Source of the DNA: Spirochaetota bacterium
GTDB lineage: Bacteria; Spirochaetota; UBA4802; UBA5550
Assembly (NCBI GenBank): GCA_017999915.1
Contig: JAGNKX010000025.1
Coordinates: 1-56,341, forward strand
Length of the DNA: 56,341 nt
Direction: 5' to 3'
The notes under the pieces are model-generated. The model was not told the origin of the DNA and searched no databases. It saw nothing but the letters and a program-made list of their open reading frames with translations. Below are positions 15,743 to 25,164 of this stretch, one piece after another (position 1 is the first letter of the stretch; every line of letters begins with the position of its first letter). Made by a program: the position numbers and the translations under genes.

Positions 15743-16012
15743 ATGATAGAGATCCGGTGCAGGGCCGGATGCGGCGCCTGCTGCATAGCCCCGTCCATAT
15801 CATCGCCGATACCCGGCATGACCGGTGGAAAGCCCGCCGGCGTCCGGTGCGTCCATCTCACATCCAATAACCTGTGCGGGATCTTCGGGCGGGATGATCG
15901 TCCCGCCGTGTGTAACGCCCTCAAGGCGTCAAAAGAGATGTGCGGCGATACCTTCGAGGAGGCACTTTCGTATCTGGCGTCCCTGGAAGCCGCCACCAGG
16001 CCTTCTCGATAA
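15743..16012 (+). CDS. YkgJ-type cysteine-cluster protein
   Basis: An 89-residue protein of the YkgJ/UPF0153 family. The cysteine layout CRAGCGACC ... RCVHLTSNNLCGIF ... RPAVCNALKASKEMC is close to E. coli YkgJ, including the APSISSPIPGM segment. The family is thought to bind zinc or iron; its function is unknown. CAGGAG lies seven bases before the ATG. It ends two bases before the convergent DUF1992 gene. Confidence 0.9.
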   Translation: MIEIRCRAGCGACCIAPSISSPIPGMTGGKPAGVRCVHLTSNNLCGIFGRDDRPAVCNALKASKEMCGDTFEEALSYLASLEAATRPSR

Positions 16013-16013
16013 A

Positions 16014-16385
16014 TCAGGATTTTCCGAGCTTTTCCATTATCTTTTCGTGGTATTCGGGGAGGAAGACCTTGCCGGTCCGCTTTTCCATCAGCATGTTGTA
16101 GCGGAGCTGCTTCTCGTTCAGCTTTACCCTGAGCCTGACCTTGTCCTCGTCGGCCGCGCAGATCCTGAGGAGCTCGTTGATGGATGATATTTCCTTTCGA
16201 AGCTCGATCTCCTCAGGCACGATCCCGGCGATTTTCATGATCTTCATGGCCATGCGGAGCTCCGGCGACACGTTATCCAGGCCGTCCGGCGGAAGGGGCT
16301 TCCCCGCCAGGGGATTGTTGTCGAATTCGCCCCGCTCCATTGCTTCGACGATCTTGCGCTCCGCTACTATTTCAAAGGCGTACAT
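16014..16385 (-). CDS. DUF1992 (DnaJ-C28 conserved domain) protein
   Basis: A 123-residue soluble protein. FEIVAERKIVEAMERGEFDNNPLAGKPL is the hallmark start of DUF1992, a domain found at the C-terminus of animal DNAJC28 and as a free protein in bacteria; no J domain is present here. Function unknown. ATG at 16385 is chosen because the family domain begins directly after it; the frame upstream to 16589 reads through non-conserved sequence. The ribosome binding site is weak (GGGA, 12 bases upstream). Confidence 0.85.
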   Translation of the reverse strand: MYAFEIVAERKIVEAMERGEFDNNPLAGKPLPPDGLDNVSPELRMAMKIMKIAGIVPEEIELRKEISSINELLRICAADEDKVRLRVKLNEKQLRYNMLMEKRTGKVFLPEYHEKIMEKLGKS

Positions 16386-16605
16386 ATGTTTGCGTCCCTT
16401 GAGACAAAAATAATAATACCACCGGTATCGGTCAAATAAATTTCCGGTTATGGGCGGCTGCGCCCTTCGACAGGCGGTGGGTGAGACTTTCGACGTCGCC
16501 CAGGACAAGCCTGCCGAACCGTCGAGGCGCAGGATTGCTGATCGGTTTCCAGGATTGAATTCCCCTGCGGCAATGCCGGGTTTCATCACCGCAGGGATTG
16601 CGGTC

Positions 16606-17808
16606 TTATTCAGGAAGGGTGATGCAGCTCAGCTTGTTCCCGTAGCTGGAATACATTTCGTAGAGCATCCCTTTTTCGGTGACAAGGAGCTCGTTCGCCT
16701 TGAACTGGGGAGTTTTGCCGAAATGAACGGATGATGGATTGGCGAGCTTGCCGCTTCCCAGCCTTGTTTTAGCGCCATCATTCTGGTTTATCATGATGAT
16801 GGAGCTCAGTAAATAATCGGCAACGGCGATGTATGTCCGATTCTTATACACGCCGATGTCCAGATCATCAAAAAAGCTGAGGGCCGAATGCACGACCTCG
16901 ATCGTGCCGGGTTTGCCGTTTATTATTTCGACTTTCTTCACCTTGGCCGGTTTTAAAGAGGTGAGGGCAAAATCAGTGAAGTAAAGAGTGCTTCCGCTGA
17001 TGGCGACTCCGTTGGGCGACAGGCACCCGTCCTTGTGGTATATCCATCGTTCCTGCGATACTACGGGCGTCTCGTCTCCGGTAATGGTGAACTTGATGAT
17101 GCCTCCCTGGGGCAGGAATGTCTGGTCAGCCACATACAGGTTTCCCTCAACGTCGGCAGCCATGCCGTTGGGCAATAGTGCGCCCTCAATGACGCACAGG
17201 GATTCAAAAACGGGGGGACCCGCCACGCTGATGTCCGCCCTCAGTATCTCTTTATTCATCATGGCATCGGTAAGAGCCTTCAGGATGGTCACGATATCTC
17301 CGGAAGCTAATAATGAATTGAAGTCCAATGATGGAAGGGTATTCTTGATGGAGGCATGGACAACGTAGAGCCATTTGCCTGACTGGGCGATCCCGCCAAA
17401 AAGACCCTGGGTGTCGGTAAAGAGCTTGGTGACAGTGCCGCGGTCCGTTATTTCACAGATGCATGTTCCGTCCGTGACAAACAACCGCCCCGTGTCCGTG
17501 AAGAAGGCATTTTCAGCGTCAGGGACCAGCTTGATAAGGGTCTCGATCTTAACGACGGAAGGAGATGCATTTGCTGATGATGTTGTTGATGCAGCACGGC
17601 TTTCCTCGTCCACAATCAGGCCATCAATGACCGTCTCGGTGGGTATCTTTTGCATTGTGCAATCCTGTGTTTCCGCTGTACCTTTATTATCAGAGGACGT
17701 TGTGCCAAGAAGGAAGGGAATCATTGATCCTCCCTTGTCTTCCTGACAGTATAGGCTTGAAATAAGGATACAGATTACAAATACAGGGCCAACTTTTCTT
17801 GATAACAT
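16606..17808 (-). CDS. NHL/SMP-30-like beta-propeller lipoprotein
   Basis: A 400-residue exported protein. The start MLSRKVGPVFVICILISSLYC is a lipoprotein signal. The mature protein has a low-complexity threonine/serine linker and then propeller-like blades: LPNGMAADVEGNLYVADQTF, SPNGVAISGSTLYFTDFA, DDLDIGVYKNRTYIAVADY and ANPSSVHFGK. This is the pattern of SMP-30/gluconolactonase and NHL propellers, but catalytic metal ligands cannot be assigned, so a binding or structural role is as likely. ATG at 17808 is preferred for the signal peptide and GGAGG 11 bases upstream; 17835 is in frame. Repeat copies lie directly upstream. Confidence 0.72.
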   Translation of the reverse strand: MLSRKVGPVFVICILISSLYCQEDKGGSMIPFLLGTTSSDNKGTAETQDCTMQKIPTETVIDGLIVDEESRAASTTSSANASPSVVKIETLIKLVPDAENAFFTDTGRLFVTDGTCICEITDRGTVTKLFTDTQGLFGGIAQSGKWLYVVHASIKNTLPSLDFNSLLASGDIVTILKALTDAMMNKEILRADISVAGPPVFESLCVIEGALLPNGMAADVEGNLYVADQTFLPQGGIIKFTITGDETPVVSQERWIYHKDGCLSPNGVAISGSTLYFTDFALTSLKPAKVKKVEIINGKPGTIEVVHSALSFFDDLDIGVYKNRTYIAVADYLLSSIIMINQNDGAKTRLGSGKLANPSSVHFGKTPQFKANELLVTEKGMLYEMYSSYGNKLSCITLPE

Positions 17809-17835
17809 TAATGATTTATCCTCCACTTTGATCAT

Positions 17836-18239
17836 TTTTTATGTCTGGATGATGCCGATAGTTATCGGTAATAATGGGGCTCAGAGGGACTTCCCAAATG
17901 ATAGTTATCGGTAAACAAAAAAATCAACAAACCGTCCATGCGGTATGTAATATTTTTTCTATATTAATTCCTATGTATGTTTAACCTTCCTATCAATTTC
18001 CTTGAGATCCTTCATTATATCAGGATAGTTTTAAATTTCTTCCATATTTATGAATTACTATATTTTATTTATATTCGGAATTATGAGTTATAATGAATCA
18101 CGGTGCCAGAGTTAATTCATTACTAACCAAGAGTCAAAATATTCCTGCCGGCAAAAATTTACTATTGACATAAATTCCCCATGATTTTAGTTTACATCCA
18201 TCAGGGTTGTATCCATTTTGTATGTGAAGGAGCCTTTCG
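17836..18239. other. AT-rich intergenic stretch with repeats
   Basis: No convincing gene. It is far more AT-rich than its surroundings and carries the second repeat group, listed separately. A GAAGGAG at about 18227 is the ribosome binding site of the small gene at 18240. Confidence 0.45.
17857..18117. repeat. Second group of GATAGTTATCGGT / GGTGCCAGAGT repeats
   Basis: GATAGTTATCGGT at 17857-17869 and 17900-17912, and GGTGCCAGAGTTAATT at 18102-18117. These are the same two motifs as at 15093-15273, in the same order and orientation, with a longer AT-rich gap between them. Confidence 0.78.
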
Positions 18240-18422
18240 ATGGATCAGATAGTATTGAATTTTGTCAGGAATTATCCCACAGCCATACATCACACTGTCT
18301 GGATCTGCGTCATTGCCGGAAGTTTTGTGGCCATATGCGGCTGCATCCGCTTTGGCATAGCAGTGTGGAGACGCCATATGGGGATTTATCCTCCCGCAAC
18401 CAGCATGATGGAAAAGCATTAA
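18240..18422 (+). CDS. Small membrane protein, hypothetical
   Basis: A 60-residue protein with one clear hydrophobic helix (about residues 19-42, VWICVIAGSFVAICGCIRFGIAV), then RRHMGIYPP and a short polar tail. No family recognised. The coding call rests on GAAGGAG seven to nine bases before the ATG and on a good terminator hairpin behind it at 18493. A minus-strand frame over the same bases has no such support. Confidence 0.45.
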   Translation: MDQIVLNFVRNYPTAIHHTVWICVIAGSFVAICGCIRFGIAVWRRHMGIYPPATSMMEKH

Positions 18423-18492
18423 TAGAAATCTAATCATTCCTGTTTCTCTTTACCGGTAATGGGATTGACGCATGTTTCATCCATTGTTATCG

Positions 18493-18528
18493 ATTCCCGT
18501 CCATTGATGGCGGGAATTTCTGTTTTTT
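18493..18528 (+). terminator. Rho-independent terminator
   Basis: ATTCCCG-T-CCAT-TG-ATGG-CGGGAAT, an 11-base stem with one bulge, followed by TTCTGTTTTTT. It ends the transcript of the small membrane gene. Confidence 0.75.
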
Positions 18529-18585
18529 GGATTGACAGGGAAAATCTCCCCGCAAAGGTATCCCATACATTTTTATAGACCATCC

Positions 18586-19365
18586 ATGAGAAAGAACGAG
18601 CTGACAACATCGTCCCGCTGGGGAACCCTGTCGTACCGCAAGCAGGGAGATTTCCCCGGCCCGGCCATCATACTTATCCACGGCGCCGTGGGGGACTCCC
18701 GCCTGTACCGTTTTCAGATCAGGCATTTCGGCCACCGGTTCAAGACCATAGCCCTGGACCTGCCGGGGCACGGCAATTCATATAACGGCGTGAAGCCCTC
18801 CCTTGACGATTTCATCTATGCCATCGAGGATATCATCAAGGAGGAAGGCATTTCCTCCTACGTTCTCATGGGCCATTCCATGGGAGGAGGCGTGTGCCTC
18901 GAGGCGTGCCGCCGCCGTCTCTCCGGCATGATCGGGATGGTGCTGGTGTCGACCTCCGCGGTGCTCCCCATATCCGATGTGCTGGTGGATATAATGGAGC
19001 GCGACGACATGAACGCCCTGGCCGACATGATCGTCGGCGCCGTGTTCAGCCGGAAGATGGAAGTGCTTATCGGATTTGCCCGGAAAGGCCTCCATGAAAT
19101 GGACCGGAACGTGATCCTTACCGACATGGAGATTTGCAGGGGCATGGACTACACCGGGATCCTGGGAAATATCGATATCCCGGTTCTGGTCATAGCCAAC
19201 AGGGGTGACAAGGTCATCAATTGCGATTCCACGACGGCCCTTGCCTCGGGTATCCCCAATGCCCGGGTGGTCGTCTTTGACCATAGCGGTCACGTTCCGT
19301 TTTTCGAAAATCCCCATGGCTTCAACGATGCGGTGGACGCCTTTCTCGCCGATTGCCTTAAATGA
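18586..19365 (+). CDS. Alpha/beta hydrolase
   Basis: A 259-residue alpha/beta-hydrolase-fold enzyme. The oxyanion segment ILIHGAVGDS, DLPGHGNS, the nucleophile elbow GHSMGG (S98), the acid in ANRGDKVI and the histidine in DHSGHVPFFENP are all visible, so the enzyme should be active. The substrate (ester, lactone, C-C bond) cannot be inferred. ATG at 18586 begins the conserved domain; the frame opens at TTG 18532 within the terminator region. It is monocistronic between a terminator and the gap promoter. Confidence 0.9.
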   Translation: MRKNELTTSSRWGTLSYRKQGDFPGPAIILIHGAVGDSRLYRFQIRHFGHRFKTIALDLPGHGNSYNGVKPSLDDFIYAIEDIIKEEGISSYVLMGHSMGGGVCLEACRRRLSGMIGMVLVSTSAVLPISDVLVDIMERDDMNALADMIVGAVFSRKMEVLIGFARKGLHEMDRNVILTDMEICRGMDYTGILGNIDIPVLVIANRGDKVINCDSTTALASGIPNARVVVFDHSGHVPFFENPHGFNDAVDAFLADCLK

Positions 19366-19486
19366 CCGGCCGGAGCCATTTAAATGAATGAAATACTTGA
19401 CAAATCCGATATTATTTAACAATTTATCATAAGCGTTTAATCCGTATTCCAAAATCCCACTCTCAGCATGGGTACCATTCTAATAA

Positions 19487-20515
<1,029 letters not shown>

Positions 20516-20529
20516 AACCCTCACCCCAA

Positions 20530-20552
20530 CCCCTCTCCCGCGGGGAGAGGGG
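20530..20552 (+). repeat. C/G-rich hairpin between gap and tpiA
   Basis: CCCCTCTCCC pairs with GGGAGAGGGG in the 54-base gap/tpiA interval. There is no T-run, so it may stabilise mRNA ends or attenuate rather than terminate. Similar sequences are scattered in many bacterial genomes. Confidence 0.6.
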
Positions 20553-20569
20553 CATATAAAGGAGCGCAC

Positions 20570-21325
20570 ATGACACGACGTGAAATATTTGCCGGAAACT
20601 GGAAAATGTATAAAAAAAGCGGCGAGGCGATTGACCTGGTGAAGGGCCTCCTCGCCGGTATTGACGGGATCGGCGGCCGGGAAGTCGTCGTTTTCCCCCC
20701 GTCTCCCTGGGCGAAGGAGGTGGCGCAGCTCTGCCGCGGATCGAAGATTTCCGTGGGGATGCAGAACATGTATTTCGATCAGGAAGGGGCCTTTACGGGG
20801 GAGGTTTCGCCGGTCATGGTGAAGGATGCCGGGTGCCGGTATATCCTTATCGGCCATTCCGAGCGGCGCCACGTTTTCGGAGAGACGGACGAGGAAGTGA
20901 ATAAAAAGGTCAGGGCCGCCTTTAAGAACGATATCGAGCCGATGATCTGCGTCGGTGAACTCCTGGAGGAGCGCGAAAAAGAGTTGACCAATGAGGTGTT
21001 AAAGCGGCAGGTGGAAAAGGCCCTGGCGGGCGTTTCCGCGGCGGAGATGAAAAAAGTCGTCATTGCCTACGAGCCGGTCTGGGCCATAGGAACGGGCAAG
21101 GTCGCCACGCCTGAGATCGCCGACGATGCGCACCGCTTTATCCGCCAGATCGTGAAGGACCTGTATGGCCAGGAAACCGCGGACGCCCTCCCTATTCTGT
21201 ACGGCGGATCTGTCAAGCCGGACAACATCGCCGGTCTTCACATCAAGGAGAACATAGATGGCGTCCTGGTGGGTGGCGCGAGCCTCAAGGCGGATTCGTT
21301 CCTGGACATCATACGTGTTAAATAA
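20570..21325 (+). CDS. tpiA: Triosephosphate isomerase
   Basis: A 251-residue TIM barrel interconverting dihydroxyacetone phosphate and glyceraldehyde 3-phosphate. GNWKMYK holds the active lysine, GHSERR the histidine, and VIAYEPVWAIGTG the catalytic glutamate; LYGGSVKPDN is the phosphate loop. AAAGGAG precedes the ATG. It is followed by secG after 15 bases, a common arrangement. Confidence 0.98.
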   Translation: MTRREIFAGNWKMYKKSGEAIDLVKGLLAGIDGIGGREVVVFPPSPWAKEVAQLCRGSKISVGMQNMYFDQEGAFTGEVSPVMVKDAGCRYILIGHSERRHVFGETDEEVNKKVRAAFKNDIEPMICVGELLEEREKELTNEVLKRQVEKALAGVSAAEMKKVVIAYEPVWAIGTGKVATPEIADDAHRFIRQIVKDLYGQETADALPILYGGSVKPDNIAGLHIKENIDGVLVGGASLKADSFLDIIRVK

Positions 21326-21340
21326 TTGTAGCGAGGCTCT

Positions 21341-21694
21341 ATGGGAATTATCATAACTGTCATATCGGTCTTATTCTTGATACTCTGCGTCCTGCTGGTG
21401 GTGCTCATTCTGCTCCAGTCGGATAAAAGCGCCGGCATGGGCATCCTGGGCGGTTCAAGCCAGTCCGCCTTCGGATCTTCGACCGCCGATGTCATCACCA
21501 AGGCCACCGGGATAATGATCGGCCTCTTCATGATCGGTTCTCTCGGACTGGCCGGGCTGGAATCGGCGAGGATGGATTCGCTTAAAAAAGATCTTCTTAA
21601 AACAGAGTCAAAGAACAAGGGCCTGATAAAAGGCGAAGAGAAGAAACCCGATCTGAACAGCAATGCCGATAAAGGCACGCCCGTAAAGAAATAA
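21341..21694 (+). CDS. secG: Preprotein translocase subunit SecG
   Basis: A 117-residue SecG: one membrane helix (about residues 2-24), the SDKSAGMGILGGSSQSAFGSSTADVITKAT loop typical of SecG, a second helix (about 63-80) and a charged cytoplasmic tail rich in K and E. SecG assists SecYE during protein export. The tail of about 35 residues is longer than in E. coli. It is close behind tpiA and in the same transcript. Confidence 0.95.
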   Translation: MGIIITVISVLFLILCVLLVVLILLQSDKSAGMGILGGSSQSAFGSSTADVITKATGIMIGLFMIGSLGLAGLESARMDSLKKDLLKTESKNKGLIKGEEKKPDLNSNADKGTPVKK

Positions 21695-21729
21695 CGAATA
21701 TACATCTCGCATCCACTGGAGATTATCGA

Positions 21730-21872
21730 GGGCACCTCTGAACATGGGAATTATCATAGTGCGAGCTTTGATAATTCCGGCTGTATCATGAACGTGCCCA
21801 TGGGGGAACATCCGGATTTTATTTTTAAAAGTTTCCTCAATAAAAACAGACCTCGTCCGAGGTTGAGGTCTG
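21730..21872 (+). promoter_or_regulatory. Structured 5' leader of metK, possible regulatory RNA
   Basis: Two elements stand before metK. First, GGGCAC (21730) pairs with GTGCCC (21794), enclosing CATG/CATG and a ten-base perfect stem GGAATTATCA / TGATAATTCC (21747-21756 / 21769-21778). Second, CAGACCTC (21847) pairs with GAGGTCTG (21865), while the inner CCTCG can instead pair with CGAGG at 21858, so two exclusive hairpins are possible. No known SAM-riboswitch core sequence is seen. The ribosome binding site AAAGGAG lies 14 bases beyond. Confidence 0.5.
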
Positions 21873-21899
21873 CCCATATTTATTAAAGGAGTTTGTAGA

Positions 21900-23057
21900 A
21901 TGGTTAGCAAAGACTATATCTTTACGTCTGAATCGGTATCCGAGGGGCATCCTGACAAGGTCGCGGACCAGATCTCCGATGCCATGCTTGACGAGCATAT
22001 CAAGGGCGACAAGAAATCAAGGGTGGCCATGGAAACGCTGGTTACCACCGACAGGATCGTGCTGTCCGGCGAAATAACATCGTCGCAGGCGGTTGATTAC
22101 GACAAGGCGGCGCGGCAGGTGGTCGCCGATATCGGCTACACCGACGCGGACATCGGCTTCGACGCCAAGACCTGCAAATGCGAGATCTACGTGCATACCC
22201 AGTCCCCGGACATCTCCCAGGGCGTCACCGAGGGCCAGGGCCTCTACTCCGAGCAGGGCGCCGGGGACCAGGGCATGATGTTCGGATACGCCGTGGCGGA
22301 GACCACGGAGCTGATGCCTATGCCGATATCCCTTGCCCACAAGCTGGTGAAGAGGCTGGCCGACGTGCGGCGCAGCGGCGAGCTGAAGTTCATCCGTCCC
22401 GACTCCAAGTCGCAGGTCACCATCGAGTACGTCGACGCCAAGCCGAAGCGCGTCGAGGCGGTCGTCATCTCGACGCAGCATACACCGGAGGCAAGCCACA
22501 AGGAGATCACCGAGGGCGTAATCGAGACGACCATCAAGAAGATCATCCCGGCCGATTTCATAGACAAGAACACGAAAATATATGTCAATCCCACGGGGCG
22601 CTTCGTTGTGGGCGGTCCCCACGGTGACACCGGCCTCACCGGCCGCAAGATTATCGTCGACACCTACGGCGGCATGGGCCGCCACGGCGGCGGCGCCTTT
22701 TCCGGCAAGGACCCCTCCAAGGTCGACCGCTCCGCAGCCTACATGGCGCGGTACATCGCCAAGAACATCGTGGCTGCCGGGCTGGCCTACCGCTGCGAGG
22801 TGCAGCTGGCCTACGCCATCGGCGTCGCCGATCCCGTTTCAGTCCTTGTCGACACCTTCGGGACCGGCACGATCTCCGAGGAAAAGATCAGCGAGCGGGT
22901 GCGGAAGGTCTTCAACCTTAAGCCGGCCGGCATCATTCAGATGCTCGACCTCTACAGGCCCATTTTCAGGTCCACTTCCAACTACGGGCATTTCGGAAGG
23001 GAAGACGCGGGATTTGTCTGGGAAAAAACGGACAAGGCTGCTGCGCTGAAGGGCTGA
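21900..23057 (+). CDS. metK: S-adenosylmethionine synthetase
   Basis: A 385-residue MetK of usual length, making SAM from methionine and [18 protein letters not shown] (H17 binds ATP), [33 protein letters not shown] and the phosphate-binding [19 protein letters not shown] are all intact. It has its own 205-base structured leader and a strong terminator behind it, so it can be expressed separately from the gap-tpiA-secG genes. Confidence 0.98.
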   Translation: MVSKDYIFTSESVSEGHPDKVADQISDAMLDEHIKGDKKSRVAMETLVTTDRIVLSGEITSSQAVDYDKAARQVVADIGYTDADIGFDAKTCKCEIYVHTQSPDISQGVTEGQGLYSEQGAGDQGMMFGYAVAETTELMPMPISLAHKLVKRLADVRRSGELKFIRPDSKSQVTIEYVDAKPKRVEAVVISTQHTPEASHKEITEGVIETTIKKIIPADFIDKNTKIYVNPTGRFVVGGPHGDTGLTGRKIIVDTYGGMGRHGGGAFSGKDPSKVDRSAAYMARYIAKNIVAAGLAYRCEVQLAYAIGVADPVSVLVDTFGTGTISEEKISERVRKVFNLKPAGIIQMLDLYRPIFRSTSNYGHFGREDAGFVWEKTDKAAALKG

Positions 23058-23083
23058 TCCTTTCAGGGTTTTTTATTGAAATG

Positions 23084-23110
23084 AATGGGGCTGTGTCAAA
23101 CAGCCCCATT
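23084..23110 (+). terminator. Terminator of metK
   Basis: AATGGGGCTGT and ACAGCCCCATT form an 11-base perfect stem with a five-base loop, followed by TTC. Confidence 0.85.
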
Positions 23111-23187
23111 TTCATATGAAGTGATAAGGTATCCCCGCTTTTTTCCGATAATATTAATGATATGTTAATTGTCACGAGGATGCCTTT

Positions 23188-23328
23188 ATGAAAGAGATCA
23201 AACTGAGAAGCTATGCCTACCGGTGTTCATGCGGGTATGAGGTGAGAGTTTTTCTCGATTCCGGGACGCCCCAGGAAACGTACTCTTGCAGAATATGCAG
23301 CTCCGTCATAAAACGCAAGGAGCTCTGA
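23188..23328 (+). CDS. 46-residue zinc-ribbon protein
   Basis: A very short gene: MKEIKLRSYAYRCSCGYEVR ... YSCRICSSVIKRKEL. Two cysteine pairs, CSC (13, 15) and CRIC (34, 37), about 20 residues apart form a compact zinc-ribbon knuckle pair, as in rubredoxin-like FmdB-type proteins. GAGGA lies eight bases before the ATG. It stands alone after the metK terminator and its last bases overlap the untranslated lead of the barrel-protein gene. Such mini zinc ribbons often bind RNA, DNA or ribosomes, but nothing here identifies the partner. Confidence 0.62.
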   Translation: MKEIKLRSYAYRCSCGYEVRVFLDSGTPQETYSCRICSSVIKRKEL

Positions 23329-23387
23329 AGCGCCCCGCGTCGCCATTCTTCTCAGGGAACCCATTGTTAACTACTGCGTGCCAGGTA

Positions 23388-24917
23388 ATGAAAAGAACGG
23401 TAATCCTACTGTGCGCCATCGCCATCGCCGCGCCGGCCTTTCTCCATTCGCAGGAAGCCGCCGAAAAAGAGAGGGCGCGGATTGAAACCGGTGATACGAA
23501 GCAGGATAAAAAAGCCTCTTCCGACAGGGCCGAAAAGAAGAACGACCGGAAGCCTGCCAATTTCAATGTCGATGCCATGGTTCTCTATGGACAGTATAAC
23601 CGCATGCTCTGGCTGGGCAGCCTCACCCAGAGCTTTGAAAATTTCACCTACCAGTTGAACTCGAATTTCAACCGGTCCAACGATTTCGGGTACCGGAATT
23701 CGGGCTATTACGACAACGAGATCGGCTTTACAGGGGAGGCTGACATCACCGAAAAATGGAAGATGACCCCGGAAGTCGAGGTGAAAAACGAATCCCACGG
23801 CATGTTCAATAATCCCTTCTACAGCAGGGAGGAAAAGGACAGGGTCGAGCTGAAGATCAAGAACGATTTCAAGCCGATGCCGACGCGATGGAACCTGAAT
23901 CTCGGCGGCGCCTATTTCACCCATCGCCTCGACTCGACGCAGGTTCCCGATGTCTTTACACTGAAACCGTATCATTCCGCGGATTTTTACAAGATCAACG
24001 CCGAATTCGGATGGCAGTATATCTGGTCCGCTGCGAACCGGCTCGCTTTCAACTCGAAGTTTTCCCATTATTTTTTCAAAGCGCCCTATGATTACGATTC
24101 ATGGGTCGCCAACGAGTTCACATGGAACTTCAACCTGTCGGAATACTTCAAGTTCGGCCTCGGGCCGCAGTACACCTACAACCGCGACCGCGGGCATTTC
24201 GTTTCCGGGAGGATCGATGCGTCGACCGTGAAGGTCAGGTATTTCTCGGCGGGCGCCTCCTACGTGTACGAGCTCGTTCCGTTCACCCCGGAAAACTTCT
24301 ATTTTAACCGGCGCTATGTCAAGCCGGCGTACAACCTCATGCCGGGCAAGGGCCACCACGCCGAGCTTAACCTCGGCATCGACGTGTCGACCAGCAGTGA
24401 AAAGCCGTTTTACGTGAAGACGTTCAGGATCAAGGCTGCCGGAACCTTTGTCACCAACGACCGGTATTACGCGTACTTTTCCCTTCCCGAGCTTGTGCTG
24501 TCCACCCACCGGATGAAGATCGAACAGGCTGGAGCGCGGTGCGAGACCTCCATCGGTTTCGCCATATACTCAAGCTCCCTTGAGCTGGGCGGAAAATATG
24601 AATATACCTATTCGTACGCCAGCGATTACGTGACGTACCAGCCGGTTCATCAGGGGAACGGTTACATCCGCCTGAACGTGTACCGGTTTGAAACCGAGTT
24701 CAGCACCGGATACCGCGGGAGGATGCACACCAGCCCCTTTTACCGCGTGGAATTGAGCCCCGCGCTGACGGGCTCCCTCTATCTCCAGGTGCGGGTGCTC
24801 GACTCGTTTTTCCTGTTCGGCCGGATCGACAACATATACAACACGCGGTACAGCACCGTCTATATCTATCCCGAGCAGGGCCGCAGCGTCATCGGCGGAC
24901 TGAGGATTATTATATAA
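23388..24917 (+). CDS. Outer-membrane beta-barrel protein
   Basis: A 509-residue exported protein with a signal peptide (MKRTVILLCAIAIAAPAFLHSQ) and a charged linker rich in E, K and D (about 23-58). The rest is a long run of alternating aromatic beta-strands (for example NFTYQLNSNFNRSNDFGYRNSG, FLFGRIDNIYNTRYSTVYIYPEQGRSVIGGLRI). The last segment resembles the final strands of TonB-dependent receptors, but no plug domain or TonB box is visible, so a receptor barrel without plug or a related porin-like protein is most likely. The ATG at 23388 is selected for the signal peptide. A promoter for the downstream bamA gene lies after it. Confidence 0.75.
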   Translation: MKRTVILLCAIAIAAPAFLHSQEAAEKERARIETGDTKQDKKASSDRAEKKNDRKPANFNVDAMVLYGQYNRMLWLGSLTQSFENFTYQLNSNFNRSNDFGYRNSGYYDNEIGFTGEADITEKWKMTPEVEVKNESHGMFNNPFYSREEKDRVELKIKNDFKPMPTRWNLNLGGAYFTHRLDSTQVPDVFTLKPYHSADFYKINAEFGWQYIWSAANRLAFNSKFSHYFFKAPYDYDSWVANEFTWNFNLSEYFKFGLGPQYTYNRDRGHFVSGRIDASTVKVRYFSAGASYVYELVPFTPENFYFNRRYVKPAYNLMPGKGHHAELNLGIDVSTSSEKPFYVKTFRIKAAGTFVTNDRYYAYFSLPELVLSTHRMKIEQAGARCETSIGFAIYSSSLELGGKYEYTYSYASDYVTYQPVHQGNGYIRLNVYRFETEFSTGYRGRMHTSPFYRVELSPALTGSLYLQVRVLDSFFLFGRIDNIYNTRYSTVYIYPEQGRSVIGGLRIII

Positions 24918-25065
24918 GAGGGCAGCCCAGGGCTTGGGTCTCACTCTTAAGAGGTTCGCGTCGATATTCCCCGGTATGGCTGCATCTTTCTGTAACCAAT
25001 AAATCGGGGTTGACACATAGAAACATGATGGTGTGCCTATATTTGGCAGCCGGTCTTATATATTC

Positions 25066-25094
25066 TTGACATTAAACGATTGACATACTATCTG
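25066..25094 (+). promoter_or_regulatory. Candidate sigma-70-type promoter of the bamA operon
   Basis: TTGACA at 25066-25071, a 17-base spacer and TATCTG at 25089-25094, 70 bases before the bamA start. A second TTGACA begins at 25080. Confidence 0.5.
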
Positions 25095-25164
25095 TGCACA
25101 ACAGTCGAATGAACCTGCGCACAGGAAAACAGCCGGGCCCTGCTGCCGGAATAATAGGTTTTGA

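Noticed and set aside
21695-21899. A SAM-I, SAM-II or SMK riboswitch before metK
   Set aside because: None of the known core sequences is visible; only an unassigned structured leader is reported.
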